From the NCBI RefSeq assembly GCF_020740535.1, contig NZ_CP082362.1:3594501-3658500 (forward strand): a stretch of 64,000 nt of DNA, given 5' to 3'. A model generated the notes under the pieces. It was given only the letters and a program-made list of their open reading frames with translations. It searched no databases and was not told the origin of the DNA. Position numbers and translations under genes: made by a program. The stretch is from Streptomyces profundus. GTDB taxonomy: Bacteria; Actinomycetota; Actinomycetes; Streptomycetales; Streptomycetaceae. Below are positions 17,361 to 28,117 of this stretch, piece by piece; position 1 is the first letter of the stretch; each line of letters starts with the position of its first letter.

Positions 17361-18731
17361 ATGAACCCGACGAAGAGCGGCCCGACGGGCCAGGACGCCC
17401 TGGTCGCCGACGTTCCGCCGCTGACCCTCGATCCGCTGCTGGACAAGGCGGAGACCCGCATCGTGGTCTGCTGCGGCTCGGGCGGCGTCGGCAAGACCAC
17501 CACGGCCGCCGCCCTCGGCCTGCGCGCGGCCGAACGGGGCCGGCGCGTCGTCGTGTTGACGATCGATCCCGCGCGGCGCCTGGCCCAGTCGATGGGGCTC
17601 GCCGAGCTGGACAACGTGCCGCGCCGGGTGCCGGGCATCGACGGGGCGGCGGGCGGCGAGCTGTTCGCCATGATGCTGGACATGAAGCGCACCTTCGACG
17701 AGACCGTCGAGGCGCACGCCGAACCGGCCAGGGCCCGCGCCATTCTGGAGAACCCCTTCTACCAGTCCCTCTCCGCGGGCTTCGCCGGCACCCAGGAGTA
17801 CATGGCGATGGAGAAGCTGGGCCAGCTGGTGGCCAGGGACGAGTGGGACCTGATCGTCGTCGACACGCCGCCGAGCCGCTCGGCGCTCGACTTCCTGGAC
17901 GCGCCCCAGCGGCTCGGCTCGTTCCTGGACGGACGGTTCATCCGGGTCCTGATGGGCCCGGCGAAGGCCGGCGGTCGCGCCGGGCGCAAGGTGATGGACC
18001 TGGGCCTCGCCGGCCTGTCCCGCTTCACCGGAGCCATCGACAAGGTGGTGGGGGCCGGCCTGGTCCGCGACGTGCAGACCTTCGTCGCCGCGCTGGACAC
18101 CACCTTCGGCGGCTTCCGGAGTCGCGCGGACGCGACATACCAGCTGCTACAGGCGCCGGGGACCGCGTTCCTCGTGGTGGCGGCCCCCGAGCGGGACGCG
18201 CTGCGCGAGGCGGCCTACTTCGTCGAGCGGCTGGCCGCCGACCGCATGCCGCTGGCCGGTCTGGTGCTCAACCGGGTCCACACCTCGGACGCCGCCGGGC
18301 TGAGCGCCGAACGCGCGCTGGCCGCCGCGGAGTTGCTGGAGGCCGGCGACGGGGGGACGGCGGGCTCCGAGGCCGGGGGCCGGGCGGCAAAGAATCTTGG
18401 TTCCGACGGCATGGCGGATGATCCGACCGGGCAGACAGAGACCGGGCCGACAAACACATCCGGCCCTGAGCTGGCTCAGCCGCCCAGCCGTCGCTCTCCC
18501 GAAGCGCACTCCCCCCGGCGCTCCTCCTCGACGGCGCCCCCCGCCGACGCCGTGGCCGCCGGCCTGCTGCGGGTCCACGCCGAGCACATGCGCCAGTTGG
18601 CGCGCGAAAGCCGCACGCGGGCGCGCTTCACCGCGCTGCACCCGGAGGTGCCCGTGGCCGAGGTGGCGGCGCTGCCGGGCGATGTCCACGATCTGGCGGG
18701 GCTGCGCGCCATAGGCGATCTCCTGGGCTGA
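17361..18731 (+). CDS. ArsA/Get3-like P-loop ATPase, second of pair
   Basis: A 456-aa ATPase with the P-loop VVCCGSGGVGKTTTAAALGL (GSGGVGKT 39-46), LTIDPARRLAQSMGL, VVDTPPSRSALDFLDAP and LVVAAPERDALREAAYFVER. It belongs to the ArsA family and lacks metal-binding Cys clusters. A low-complexity insertion (about residues 330-405, Gly/Glu then Ser/Pro-rich) separates the ATPase core from the C-terminal QLARESRTRARFTALHPEVP, making it longer than its partner. ATG 17361 has GGAGGAGG upstream. The two ATPases may heterodimerise (inference). Confidence 0.88.
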   Translation: MNPTKSGPTGQDALVADVPPLTLDPLLDKAETRIVVCCGSGGVGKTTTAAALGLRAAERGRRVVVLTIDPARRLAQSMGLAELDNVPRRVPGIDGAAGGELFAMMLDMKRTFDETVEAHAEPARARAILENPFYQSLSAGFAGTQEYMAMEKLGQLVARDEWDLIVVDTPPSRSALDFLDAPQRLGSFLDGRFIRVLMGPAKAGGRAGRKVMDLGLAGLSRFTGAIDKVVGAGLVRDVQTFVAALDTTFGGFRSRADATYQLLQAPGTAFLVVAAPERDALREAAYFVERLAADRMPLAGLVLNRVHTSDAAGLSAERALAAAELLEAGDGGTAGSEAGGRAAKNLGSDGMADDPTGQTETGPTNTSGPELAQPPSRRSPEAHSPRRSSSTAPPADAVAAGLLRVHAEHMRQLARESRTRARFTALHPEVPVAEVAALPGDVHDLAGLRAIGDLLG

Positions 18732-18990
18732 CGCAGGGCGCGAAGCAGCCCCGAATGAACCCCGACCCGGCGCCCCGAGGAGTGTGGGTGCCATGCCGAA
18801 CGCAATCGTCGGCTTTACCTGACCCACCCCACCTGACCCACCCCAGGCGTCACTCGCGTTTCCCGCGTGCCAACAGTTCCTTACGGCGAATGGGCGGGAT
18901 CACACATTACTGAACGGAACGCGCAAGAGCTGAACACGCAAACGCACATTCGCGCCTATCCGCTCCCGCTCTCGCCACCCCCATCGTTGG

Positions 18991-19344
18991 TTATCCCACG
19001 TTGGCCCACTCCTCGAAGGGCTCGTCGAAGGCGTCCTCGTAGCGAGCGCCCTGGCTGTACCGCACGCTGCGCTCGTACTCCGTGCGCGCGGTCTCCAGCA
19101 GGCGGCGCCACGAGGTGACCGTGGGGCGCCGGCGCAGCAGCGCACGCCGCTCGCGCTCCGTCATGCCACCCCACACGCCGAACTCCACGCGGTTGTCCAA
19201 CGCGTCGGCGAGACACTCGGTGCGCACCGGACAACCGGTGCAGACCACCTTGGCGCGGTTCTGCGCCGCACCCTGAACGAACAACTCATCCGGATCTGTT
19301 GTGCGACAGGCCGCCTGCGCACTCCAGTCGGTAACCCAGCCCAT
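18991..19344 (-). CDS. wblA: WhiB-family iron-sulfur regulator WblA
   Basis: The 117-aa protein is a near-perfect WblA: MGWVTDWSAQAACRTTDPDE start, 4Fe-4S-ligating Cys at 13, 35, 38 and 44 (CTGCP, TEC), and the turn FGVWGGMTERER (about 55-66). WblA is a pleiotropic Streptomyces regulator that switches from growth to sporulation and usually represses antibiotic pathways. The ATG has GGAGAGGA about 10 nt upstream. It lies between the ArsA pair and a divergent penicillin-binding protein, the usual Streptomyces order. The 259 bp on its downstream side hold no gene I can see. Confidence 0.95.
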   Translation of the reverse strand: MGWVTDWSAQAACRTTDPDELFVQGAAQNRAKVVCTGCPVRTECLADALDNRVEFGVWGGMTERERRALLRRRPTVTSWRRLLETARTEYERSVRYSQGARYEDAFDEPFEEWANVG

Positions 19345-19693
19345 GCCGGTGCCGTCCTCTCCCGAATCGAGGCTCCCCCACGGCGGCAAGTGGCATATTC
19401 ACCCTTGCCAGTTGAGGACGTTACGGAAGGCTGCCAGACCACAACACCCCCAGTGGGTCTAATCTTGAATGGCCCGATCGGACTATGGGAAGCCTGAAGT
19501 CACTCGACTGGGTGAATGTTCAGAGCGGCAGGTCAGGGCACCGGAGAGAGATGTGGAGATGCGGCACAACCTCTTTGCGATGTCACCCCTACGGGTGAAG
19601 CCGCGCTTGACTGGTGGCGCTTTGTGTGAGCTGTAAGAAGCCTAGGCGAACACCCGGGGCCCTGTCCGGCGTTTGAGAACGTAGGCTGGCCCC
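19345..19693. promoter_or_regulatory. Divergent wblA / penicillin-binding protein control region
   Basis: This 349-bp region has no supportable gene. An inverted repeat GGCAAG (19385-19390) / CTTGCC (19404-19409) with a 13-bp A/T-richer centre lies 40-65 bp upstream of wblA and could be an operator. On the other side TAGGCT (19683-19688) is only 5 nt before the ATG of the penicillin-binding protein, suggesting a leaderless transcript. Confidence 0.4.
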
Positions 19694-22006
<2,313 letters not shown>

Positions 22007-22030
22007 CCGCGCCCCCCTCGCCGGAGACAC

Positions 22031-22074
22031 CACAGCGGGGCGCCCCGACCTACCGGCCGGGGCGCCCCGCTGTG
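22031..22074. terminator. Bidirectional hairpin terminator
   Basis: A perfect 16-bp G+C-rich stem (CACAGCGGGGCGCCCC and its complement, 12-nt loop) lies between the convergent penicillin-binding protein and YqeY genes. There is no long T tract, as usual in Streptomyces. Confidence 0.8.
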
Positions 22075-22124
22075 CTTGTCATGACGCGACTGTTCCCGTC
22101 ACGGCACGGCAGGCCGGGCGACGT

Positions 22125-22589
22125 TCAGCCGGCCAGGGTCCTCTTCACCGCGGCGGCCACCCGGCCGCCCTCGGCCAGCCCGGCGACCTTCGGGTTCACG
22201 ATCTTCATCACCGCGCCCATGGCCCGGGGCCCCTCGGCGCCCTGCGCCCTGGCCTCGGCGACGGCCTCCTCGACCAGCGACGTCAGCTCCTCGTCGGTCA
22301 GCTGCTTGGGCAGGTACTCGGCCAGGACCTCGCCCTCGGCCCGCTCCCGATCCGCCCGGTCGGCGCGGCCTCCCTTGTCGAAGGCCTCGGCCGCCTCGCG
22401 ACGCTTCTTCGCCTCGCGCGCGAGCACCTTCCGCACCTCGTCGTCGGAGAGTTCACGGGCGGTCTTGCCCGAGACCTCCTCCGTGGTGATCGCGGTCAGC
22501 GCCATCCGAAGAGTCGCGGACCGCAGCTCGTCGCGTTCCTTGATCGCTGCCGTCAGATCGCCCCGCAGCCGGGACTTGAACGTGGTCAT
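22125..22589 (-). CDS. GatB/YqeY domain protein
   Basis: A 154-aa protein matching YqeY throughout: LRGDLTAAIKERDELRSATL, VRKVLAREAKKRREAAEAF, LAEYLPKQLTDEELTSLVEE and GAVMKIVNPKVAGLAEGGRV. YqeY is related to the tRNA-binding tail of GatB; its role is not firmly known. ATG 22589 is used; an upstream in-frame start at 22598 adds three residues. Convergent with the penicillin-binding protein gene and divergent from the metallophosphoesterase, 59 bp away. Confidence 0.93.
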   Translation of the reverse strand: MTTFKSRLRGDLTAAIKERDELRSATLRMALTAITTEEVSGKTARELSDDEVRKVLAREAKKRREAAEAFDKGGRADRADRERAEGEVLAEYLPKQLTDEELTSLVEEAVAEARAQGAEGPRAMGAVMKIVNPKVAGLAEGGRVAAAVKRTLAG

Positions 22590-22648
22590 GCCGACCATTG
22601 TGACAGCCGTGCCGCGAGTGGCCCCAGGGCTCTGCGACCATGGGGTGC

Positions 22649-23590
22649 ATGCGCGCGCGATACCGCATCCCCCTGAACGCAGCCCTCGCCGTCACCGCCC
22701 TCTCCGCCGGCACCCTCGTCTACGCCGCCGGCTTCGAGGCGCGCTCCTTCCGACTGCGCCGCGTCACCGTTCCCGTCCTGCCGCCCGGCGCCCGTCCGTT
22801 GCGGGTCCTCCAGGTCTCCGACATCCACATGGTCTCCGGGCAGAACAAGAAACGCCGTTGGCTCCAGTCCCTGGCCGGCCTCCGGCCCGATCTGGTGATC
22901 AACACCGGGGACAACCTCTCCGACCCCGAAGCCGTCCCCGAGGCGCTGGACGCCCTCGGGCCGCTGCTGGAGTTCCCGGGCGCCTATGTCTTCGGCTCCA
23001 ACGACTACTACGCGCCGCGCCTGCGCAACCCGGGCCGCTACCTGGCCGAACGCGTCTCGGGACGCCATGGCCTCAACGGGAACACCCCGGGCCAGAACGT
23101 CCCGCGCAACCCGTGGTGGCTGCTGCGCGACGCCTTCGACGACGCGGGCTGGGTCAACCTCACCAACACCCGCGGCCATGTCAAGACGGCCGGCACGGAG
23201 ATCGCCCTCACCGGTCTTGACGACCCGCACATCAAGCGGGACCGCTACGCGGAGGTCGCCGGCGGCCCCGAGAAGGACGCCGACCTCTCCCTCGCGGTGG
23301 TCCACGCCCCCTACCTCCGCGTGCTGGACTCCTTCACCGCCGACGGCTACCCCCTGATCCTCGCCGGCCACACCCACGGCGGCCAACTCTGCGTCCCCTT
23401 CTACGGCGCGCTGGTCACCAACTGCGACCTGGACACCGACCGCGTCAAGGGCCTCTCCCACCACGAGACCGCCGGCAACCGCTCCTACCTCCACGTCTCC
23501 GCGGGCTGCGGCACCAACCGCTACACCCCCGTCCGCATCGCCTGCCCCCCCGAGGCGACCCTGCTCACCCTCACCCCCACCCCAACCTGA
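22649..23590 (+). CDS. Membrane-anchored metallophosphoesterase
   Basis: A 313-aa calcineurin-like phosphoesterase. An N-terminal hydrophobic anchor (about 7-26, LNAALAVTALSAGTLVYAAG) precedes the metal-binding motifs VSDIHM, NTGDNLSD, GSNDYY (replacing GNHD), VVHAP and LAGHTHGGQLCVP. The family contains YkuE-like enzymes; the substrate is unknown here. ATG 22649 is favoured over ATG 22640. Immediately downstream (44 bp) is tRNA-Pro. Confidence 0.9.
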   Translation: MRARYRIPLNAALAVTALSAGTLVYAAGFEARSFRLRRVTVPVLPPGARPLRVLQVSDIHMVSGQNKKRRWLQSLAGLRPDLVINTGDNLSDPEAVPEALDALGPLLEFPGAYVFGSNDYYAPRLRNPGRYLAERVSGRHGLNGNTPGQNVPRNPWWLLRDAFDDAGWVNLTNTRGHVKTAGTEIALTGLDDPHIKRDRYAEVAGGPEKDADLSLAVVHAPYLRVLDSFTADGYPLILAGHTHGGQLCVPFYGALVTNCDLDTDRVKGLSHHETAGNRSYLHVSAGCGTNRYTPVRIACPPEATLLTLTPTPT

Positions 23591-23634
23591 TTTCGTGAAC
23601 GCCCGCTGGTCAGCTAAAGTAGTTCACGCTCCAC

Positions 23635-23708
23635 CGGGGTGTGGCGCAGCTTGGCAGCGCGCTTCGTTCGGGACGAAGAGGTCGTGGGTTCAAATCCCGC
23701 CACCCCGA
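23635..23708 (+). tRNA. tRNA-Pro (CGG anticodon)
   Basis: The 74-nt cloverleaf has acceptor stem CGGGGTG/CACCCCG with discriminator A, anticodon stem CTTCG/CGAAG around TTCGGGA (anticodon CGG), and T-arm GGGTTCAAATCCC. No CCA is encoded. tRNA-Pro genes are known integration sites of Streptomyces elements such as pSAM2, and the accessory region begins directly downstream. Confidence 0.95.
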
Positions 23709-23723
23709 CGGTAGAGGTACAGG

Positions 23724-23759
23724 TCAGGCCCGGTACTGAGAGATCAGTACCGGGCCTGA
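23724..23759 (+). terminator. tRNA-Pro terminator hairpin
   Basis: A perfect 16-bp stem, TCAGGCCCGGTACTGA and its complement, around a GAGA tetraloop, 15 nt after the tRNA. The next 90 bp contain two short repeats GGGAGCC(A/G) (around 23779-23798) but no integrase or gene. Confidence 0.85.
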
Positions 23760-23856
23760 TGTGTGTTGGGGGGCCAGTTTGGGAGCCATCTGGGAGCCGA
23801 CTTCGTGGGAGCGGCTCCCCTGCGGGCCTGCTTCCACGCACGTCCGCGACTCCTAG

Positions 23857-24767
23857 GGGGCGTCTTCAATAGTCAGATCCAGAGCAGGATTGAGGCGATG
23901 GTGAGGGCGGCCTGGTAGGATTCGCGGGTCTTGTCGTAGCGGGTGGCCAGTCCACGCCAGTGCTTGAGGCGGTTGAAGCAGCGCTCGACGACGTTGCGGC
24001 GGCGGTAGGCGGACCGGTCGAAGCCGGGTGGCCGTCCGCCGCGTGTGCCGCGGTTCAGCCGGCCCAGGGCCTGGTCAACGCGTTCGGGGATCGTGTGCGG
24101 GATGCCGCGCCTGCGCAGGTAGGAACGGATCTTTCGGGAGCTGTATCCCTTGTCCGCGAGCACGTGTTCGGGCGTGGTCCGCGGACGCCCGGGCCCGATC
24201 CTGGGCAGGTTGATCGAGTCCATCACCTGCTCGAAACGGGTGTAGTCGTTTGCGTTGCCGCCCGAGAGGACGAAGCCGAGAGGGCGGCCGAGTCCGTCGC
24301 AGGCGAGGTGGACTTTGGTGCTCAGCCCACCTCGGGATCGGCCGAGGGCGTGATCACCCGCTTCGTCCCGGTCGACCGCCCCTTTTTACCGCCGGCGGCG
24401 TGCTGGTGGGCTCGCACGATGGTGGAGTCGACCGACACCAGCCACTGGATATCCCCAGCCGCGTCCTTCTCTGCCTGGATGGCCCGCAGCATGCGCGAGA
24501 AAGTGCCGTCCAGGGCCCACCTGCGGAAACGCGTGTACAAGGTCTGCCAGGAGCCGTACTGTTCCGGCACATCACGCCAGGCCGACCGGTCCGCAGCTTC
24601 CACACAATCCCGTTCAGCACCACCCGGTCGTCCGAACGGGGCCGTCCCGCAGTCCCCGAACTCGGCAGCAACCGCGACAACACAGCCCACTCAGCATCCG
24701 AAAGCTCATGACGACGCACCACGACAAGCATGATCCCTCATCACTTGATCACCTTTGAAGACGACCC
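23857..24767 (-). mobile_element. IS5-family insertion sequence (IS427-like group), 911 bp
   Basis: Terminal inverted repeats GGGGCGTCTTCAA (23857-23869) and its near-complement TTGAAGACGACCC (24755-24767) bound the element. Both sides carry CTAG (23853-23856 and 24768-24771), the expected 4-bp target duplication. The interior encodes a DDE transposase in three frames on the minus strand. The size and CTAG target suit the IS427 group of IS5. The intact ends suggest a recent insertion, but the transposase has at least one frame lesion. Confidence 0.85.
23873..24731 (-). pseudogene. IS5-family DDE transposase, frame-disrupted
   Basis: ATG 24731 begins MLVVVRRHELSDAEWAVLSR; the first frame reaches IVWKLRTGR. 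A 1-nt loss near 24,590 then moves the reading frame to AWRDVPEQYGSWQTLYTRFR and the first catalytic Asp (VSVDSTIVRAHQHAAG). A second shift occurs at the run AAAAAGGGG (about 24,380): A AAG GGG is a plausible -1 slippery heptamer, giving DHALGRSRGGLSTKVHLACD in the third frame. That frame carries the remaining Asp (VLADKGYSS) and Glu (RRNVVERCFNRLKHW). The second shift may be programmed as in other IS5 members; the first looks like decay. Confidence 0.8.
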
Positions 24768-24806
24768 CTAGCGCAACAAGGCAGGGAATCCAACGGAGGG
24801 GAACGA

Positions 24807-26273
24807 ATGACTCAAGGGGAGCTGGTTCCGCGCGGACCACGCACGATGGTCTTGCAAAGGACATCGACGGGACGCAGATCGAGCCTGACCGATACGCGCT
24901 CGCGCTCGCGCTACGCGAGCTGGCTCAGTGTTTGGTGGTGCCCCTCGGCCGTTACTCCGTACGTGTTCCCTGGGACCGCTCGACGCTTTCTCGGTACTTC
25001 AGCGGCGCCCTGGTCCCGCCCGCGGAGTTCGTCGAGCAGCTCATTGACGACGGCAACCGAGAGACGGGCACCGAGCTGACCTTGGCCGCCCGGGACACAG
25101 TACGCATGCTGCACCCGGACCGCCCTGCGCGTCACAAGTCCCCACTCCGCCGACCTGCAGGATCTACGGGACAAGCTCGCGGAGGCCGACCGGGAAAGCC
25201 GTCATCTGCACCAAGAGGCGCGGCTCCTTTGTGAGATGGTCTGCAGCGCGTATGAGCATCTCGATGAGCAACAGGCCCGGCTGCGTCAGCTGGAACAGGC
25301 TGGCGCGGCCACCCGGCTCGCACCCGCGCCGAACTAGACCAGCGGACCGCGGACTTCGATTCCCTGCGAGCCGAGCGGGACGAGCTCCAGGAGACACTGA
25401 TCCGGCTGACAGCAGAGCTGGCGGAAGCCGAACGTCGCGTGCGCGAGGCCGAGGCGGATGTGGACACCTTCACGAATACGGCGACCTCGGAGGCCACTAT
25501 CAGCCCGGGGGTGAGCGTCCACCTCGGCATCACCCGGGAGGCCGGGGTCCGACTCGCGCGGACTCTCGACGAGCAAGTGCCACTGGCTCTAGCCGAGGCG
25601 CACCTGCGGAAGGTACTTGGCCGGTCGGGGATCTATCAGCTCCTTCGCGGTGGCCCAAGCCAGCCAAAGGAGCGCATGTACGTGGGGAAGGCTGACCGCG
25701 CAGTGCCGCAGCGATTGGACTTCGCCCGTCTGAGGATCCTGGGCCGCAAGTAGATCTCGTTGGACGACATGTACTTCACGTACGTCTACGTCGAGGATGA
25801 CTTGCCTTCAGTCGCCCCCAAGAACCTCGTCATCAAGCACCTGGAGGAAGAGCGCGGCGTCAGCCTCCTGTGGAACCACAACGGATTCAGCAACAACGAT
25901 CCAGGGCGCAGGCGGGGCCAGGCACAGCTACAACCCCCAGCACTTTGACGTGGCCCACCCCATCGACCTGGACTGGTCGCTCCATCACGACGGGCGCAGG
26001 CAGTTGTTGTCTCCAAGGGACTTTGCCGCCTACTTTAAGGTAGAGCTGCCCTACGCCTTCAGGCAGGCGTTGGAACGCCCCCGGGCCGAGGATGTCTCGC
26101 TAGAGATCCCCAAAGGTCATCTGGGCCCCGACATAGCCTTCCGGCTCCTTGCGCGGAATATGGCCGAATCCTGGCAGAGCAGCGCGCTCAAGGGGCGCGT
26201 GATCCTCTACAAGAAACACGACTACCCCAACGCCCTCCGCTACTATCGCGGCGAGAATGTGTCGGACGCGTAG
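24807..26273 (+). pseudogene. Decayed HTH / coiled-coil / GIY-YIG (Eco29kI-like) nuclease gene
   Basis: ATG 24807 follows GGAGGGGAACGA. Pieces in different frames read as one protein. First is an HTH-like region (RELAQCLVVPLGRYSVRVPW, DRSTLSRYFSGALVPPAEFV), then a long coiled coil (ADLQDLRDKLAEADRESRHL; LRAERDELQETLIRLTAELA). A GIY-YIG nuclease follows (SGIYQLL, ERMYVGKA, LLWNHNGFSNNDPGR) and ends YVILYKK-type (RVILYKKHDYPNALRYYRG). Lesions: frameshifts near 24,856, 25,140-25,151, 25,318 and 25,910, and a TAG at 25751. The expected catalytic Glu before NLVIKHL appears as Lys. I assign the nuclease to the Eco29kI-like group from motif spacing; this is recognition, not a search. Confidence 0.72.
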
Positions 26274-26419
26274 CGGCATGACCGAACAAGAAGAGGGTGT
26301 CCACTGGTCTCAGTTCTGGTCTCATTCACCCCCGTCCGGGACCGTACAGACCAAGCCACCCCGAACGCTCTGCCGCAAGTAAGGACTCCCACGGATCGCT
26401 CCGGATCCCCAGACGAGAA

Positions 26420-26473
26420 CTTGAAAAGCGTGTTCGGTTCACGCCCTCACGAGTTCGAATCTCGCATCCTCCG
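26420..26473 (+). pseudogene. 3' half of a tRNA-Ser gene (attachment-site-like scar)
   Basis: From the anticodon loop (CTTGAAAAGCGTG) through variable arm, T-arm GAGTTCGAATCTC and acceptor CATCCTCCG, this matches tRNA-Ser(GGA) at 1306-1390 with few differences. The 5' half is absent. The similarity continues past the tRNA (CGCCCAGC, CACCGGGCTG) into a terminator. Site-specific elements exchange exactly this tRNA segment, so the piece looks like the displaced 3' end left by an integrated element. It is not a functional tRNA. Confidence 0.75.
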
Positions 26474-26495
26474 CCCAGCCTTCACCGGGCTGTCA

Positions 26496-26529
26496 CGATG
26501 CCCCTACCGGCTCGCCGGTCGGGGCATCG
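26496..26529 (+). terminator. Terminator of the half-tRNA-Ser
   Basis: The hairpin CGATGCCCC-(T)ACCGG-CTCG-CCGGT(C)-GGGGCATCG corresponds in position and form to the terminator that follows tRNA-Ser(GGA) at 1249-1284. The flanking stretches 26,274-26,419 and 26,530-26,742 contain no gene that I can support. Confidence 0.75.
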
Positions 26530-26742
26530 TCGGTGCCTCTCGGGCAGATCCCCAGCCTGTGTGCGTGGGTTTCGACACAGTCGCTCACCGCGCCGCGAAC
26601 CGGAAGGCTGATCGCCCATCTCTGCAGCGCCTGCCGGAGCCAACGAGAACACCCCGCCCGCGTGGACTGGTTCGCTGGAGCGCGCTTCAGCAGCGCGGTC
26701 GGCCGTCCCGGACTCATCCAGGCGCCTTCGTCGGTCTCCCGT

Positions 26743-27165
26743 TCAGCGCGCGCTCCCGCCCGTCCGGTGTCGGTGTCGGTGGAAGGGGGGGAGGCGGGTG
26801 ACGGGGGAGAGGGCGAGAGGGAGCAGGACGGTGGCGGAGGTGATGGCTGCCACGGTGAGCGCGTGCTGGGCGCCCAGGCGGCCGGAGAGCAGGCCGGCGG
26901 AGAGGCCGCCGAGGGCGCCGCCGCCGAAGAGCGGGGTGCGGAAGGCCGCCGTCATTCGGTCCATCAGGTACCGGGGGTGCTCGCCTGGCGCACGCTGACG
27001 ATGATGACGCCAGCGATGCCGAGGCCGAGGTGGCTGTTGAAGAAGGAGAGGACGAACATCCCCACCATCACCGGTCGGGGCCCGGTGGCCAGGACGATCA
27101 GCGTCGGGCCGACGAGGATGGCCGACTGGACGACGAGGTAGACGAGGCCGAGCCGCCACGTCGGT
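26743..27165 (-). pseudogene. C-terminal remnant of an MFS transporter
   Basis: On the minus strand one frame reads LVYLVVQSAILVGPTLIVLA and continues to VMVGMFVLSFFNSHLGLGIA and VIIVSVRQ. After a frameshift near 26,970 the neighbouring frame continues RYLMDRMTAAFRTPLFGGGA, then LGGLSAGLLSGRLGAQHALT and LLPLALSPVTRLPPF. This is the last three or four helices of a macrolide-efflux-like major facilitator. The N-terminal two thirds are missing. Non-functional. Confidence 0.78.
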
Positions 27166-27533
27166 CGCCGAGGGACTCATGCCCATCTTGGCGCTGGCCT
27201 CGACATAGTGTCTGGGGTCGCGGACCAGGGTGGTTACATGTGACATCCAGCTCACGTCAACAGCACCGAGGCGACGCTGACGGCGCAGGCGATCGTCAGG
27301 AGCGAGCAGTGATCATGTGACTGGTAGTTGTGCTGATGAGCCTGACTCGCCTCCTGACTGACGTCTTGGACTGTCCTGTTTGGGACTTGTCGGCTCGTCG
27401 GCGGGAGCACCGTGCCTGCGGCCGGACGGGCGTTTGTGACTTCACAGGAGCTTGGTCCAGAAGCCCCGTCACTGTCTTGTCCACCCGCCCGACCCGCGTG
27501 TGCCGCCCTCGGTACGGACTCGCAAGGACGGAC

Positions 27534-27767
27534 ATGACCAGCATGACGCACGACAGCCCGCAGATCACCGGCAGAGTCGACACCCACGGCCTCACCCACC
27601 ACGTGGCCGTGATCGACTCTCTCGGCCGGCCCCTGGTCAAGCAGGCCGCCCCGGAACTGCTCGCGCTGTTCGGTGTCGGCCCCGAGACCGCCGGCCAACT
27701 GCTGGCCTCAGCCGGGGCAACCCAGAGCGCATGCGCTCGGAGGCCCCGGCAACCGCCTCATAGCTGA
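27534..27767 (+). pseudogene. IS110-family transposase remnant (N-terminal start, internal deletion)
   Basis: ATG 27534 begins an IS110-like DEDD transposase (ITGRVDTHGLTHHVAVIDSL, carrying the first Asp). It then jumps, apparently by internal deletion, to the C-terminal-domain piece APELLALFGVGPETAGQLLA, and loses frame at about 27,720 (NPERMRSEAP in the next frame). Upstream sequence (27,300-27,533) has no gene and probably includes the element's non-coding left end, the region that encodes the bridge RNA in IS110 elements. A different IS110 fragment lies at 45,436. Confidence 0.75.
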
Positions 27768-28117
27768 AGCCGCCGAACAGCCCCGCCATGGACCGCGGAT
27801 CGGCCGGCACCGACCGCGACTGCTCGTCCTCCTCCAGATGCCGGTACCCGCCCCCGAACCCGACAAAGAACCGCCGCATCAGCCGAACCGCACCACAGAC
27901 CCGGCTCGCCCGCCGTCACACCGGCCAGAGGCACGGTAGCGAGACCTCGCTCACGGCACACAACAACGCCCTTGCCAGGGAGGACATTTGATGGCCGCAC
28001 AGCTCCTGTCACAAGCAGCGCGCCTCTCCCCCCGGGTCGAGGTCCGCCAGTGCGGCACCCAACCGGCGGGCGCCCTCCGCCAGTTCCACCTGGTCGGCGG
28101 TGGCGGCGAAGCGAGGC
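27768..28117. other. Gene-free debris between IS110 remnant and repeat copy
   Basis: No supportable gene. The minus strand around 28,009-28,115 reads RFAATADQVELAEGARRLGA followed by ALADLDPGGEARCL and a stop, which looks like the C-terminus of an unidentified protein cut by the repeat that begins at 28118. The rest is proline/arginine-rich in all frames with no recognisable homology. Confidence 0.4.

Noticed and set aside
26533..27141. Plus-strand frame of 202 codons after the half-tRNA-Ser
   Set aside because: Its right half is antisense to the MFS remnant and its left half shows no recognisable protein; it is not supported as a gene.
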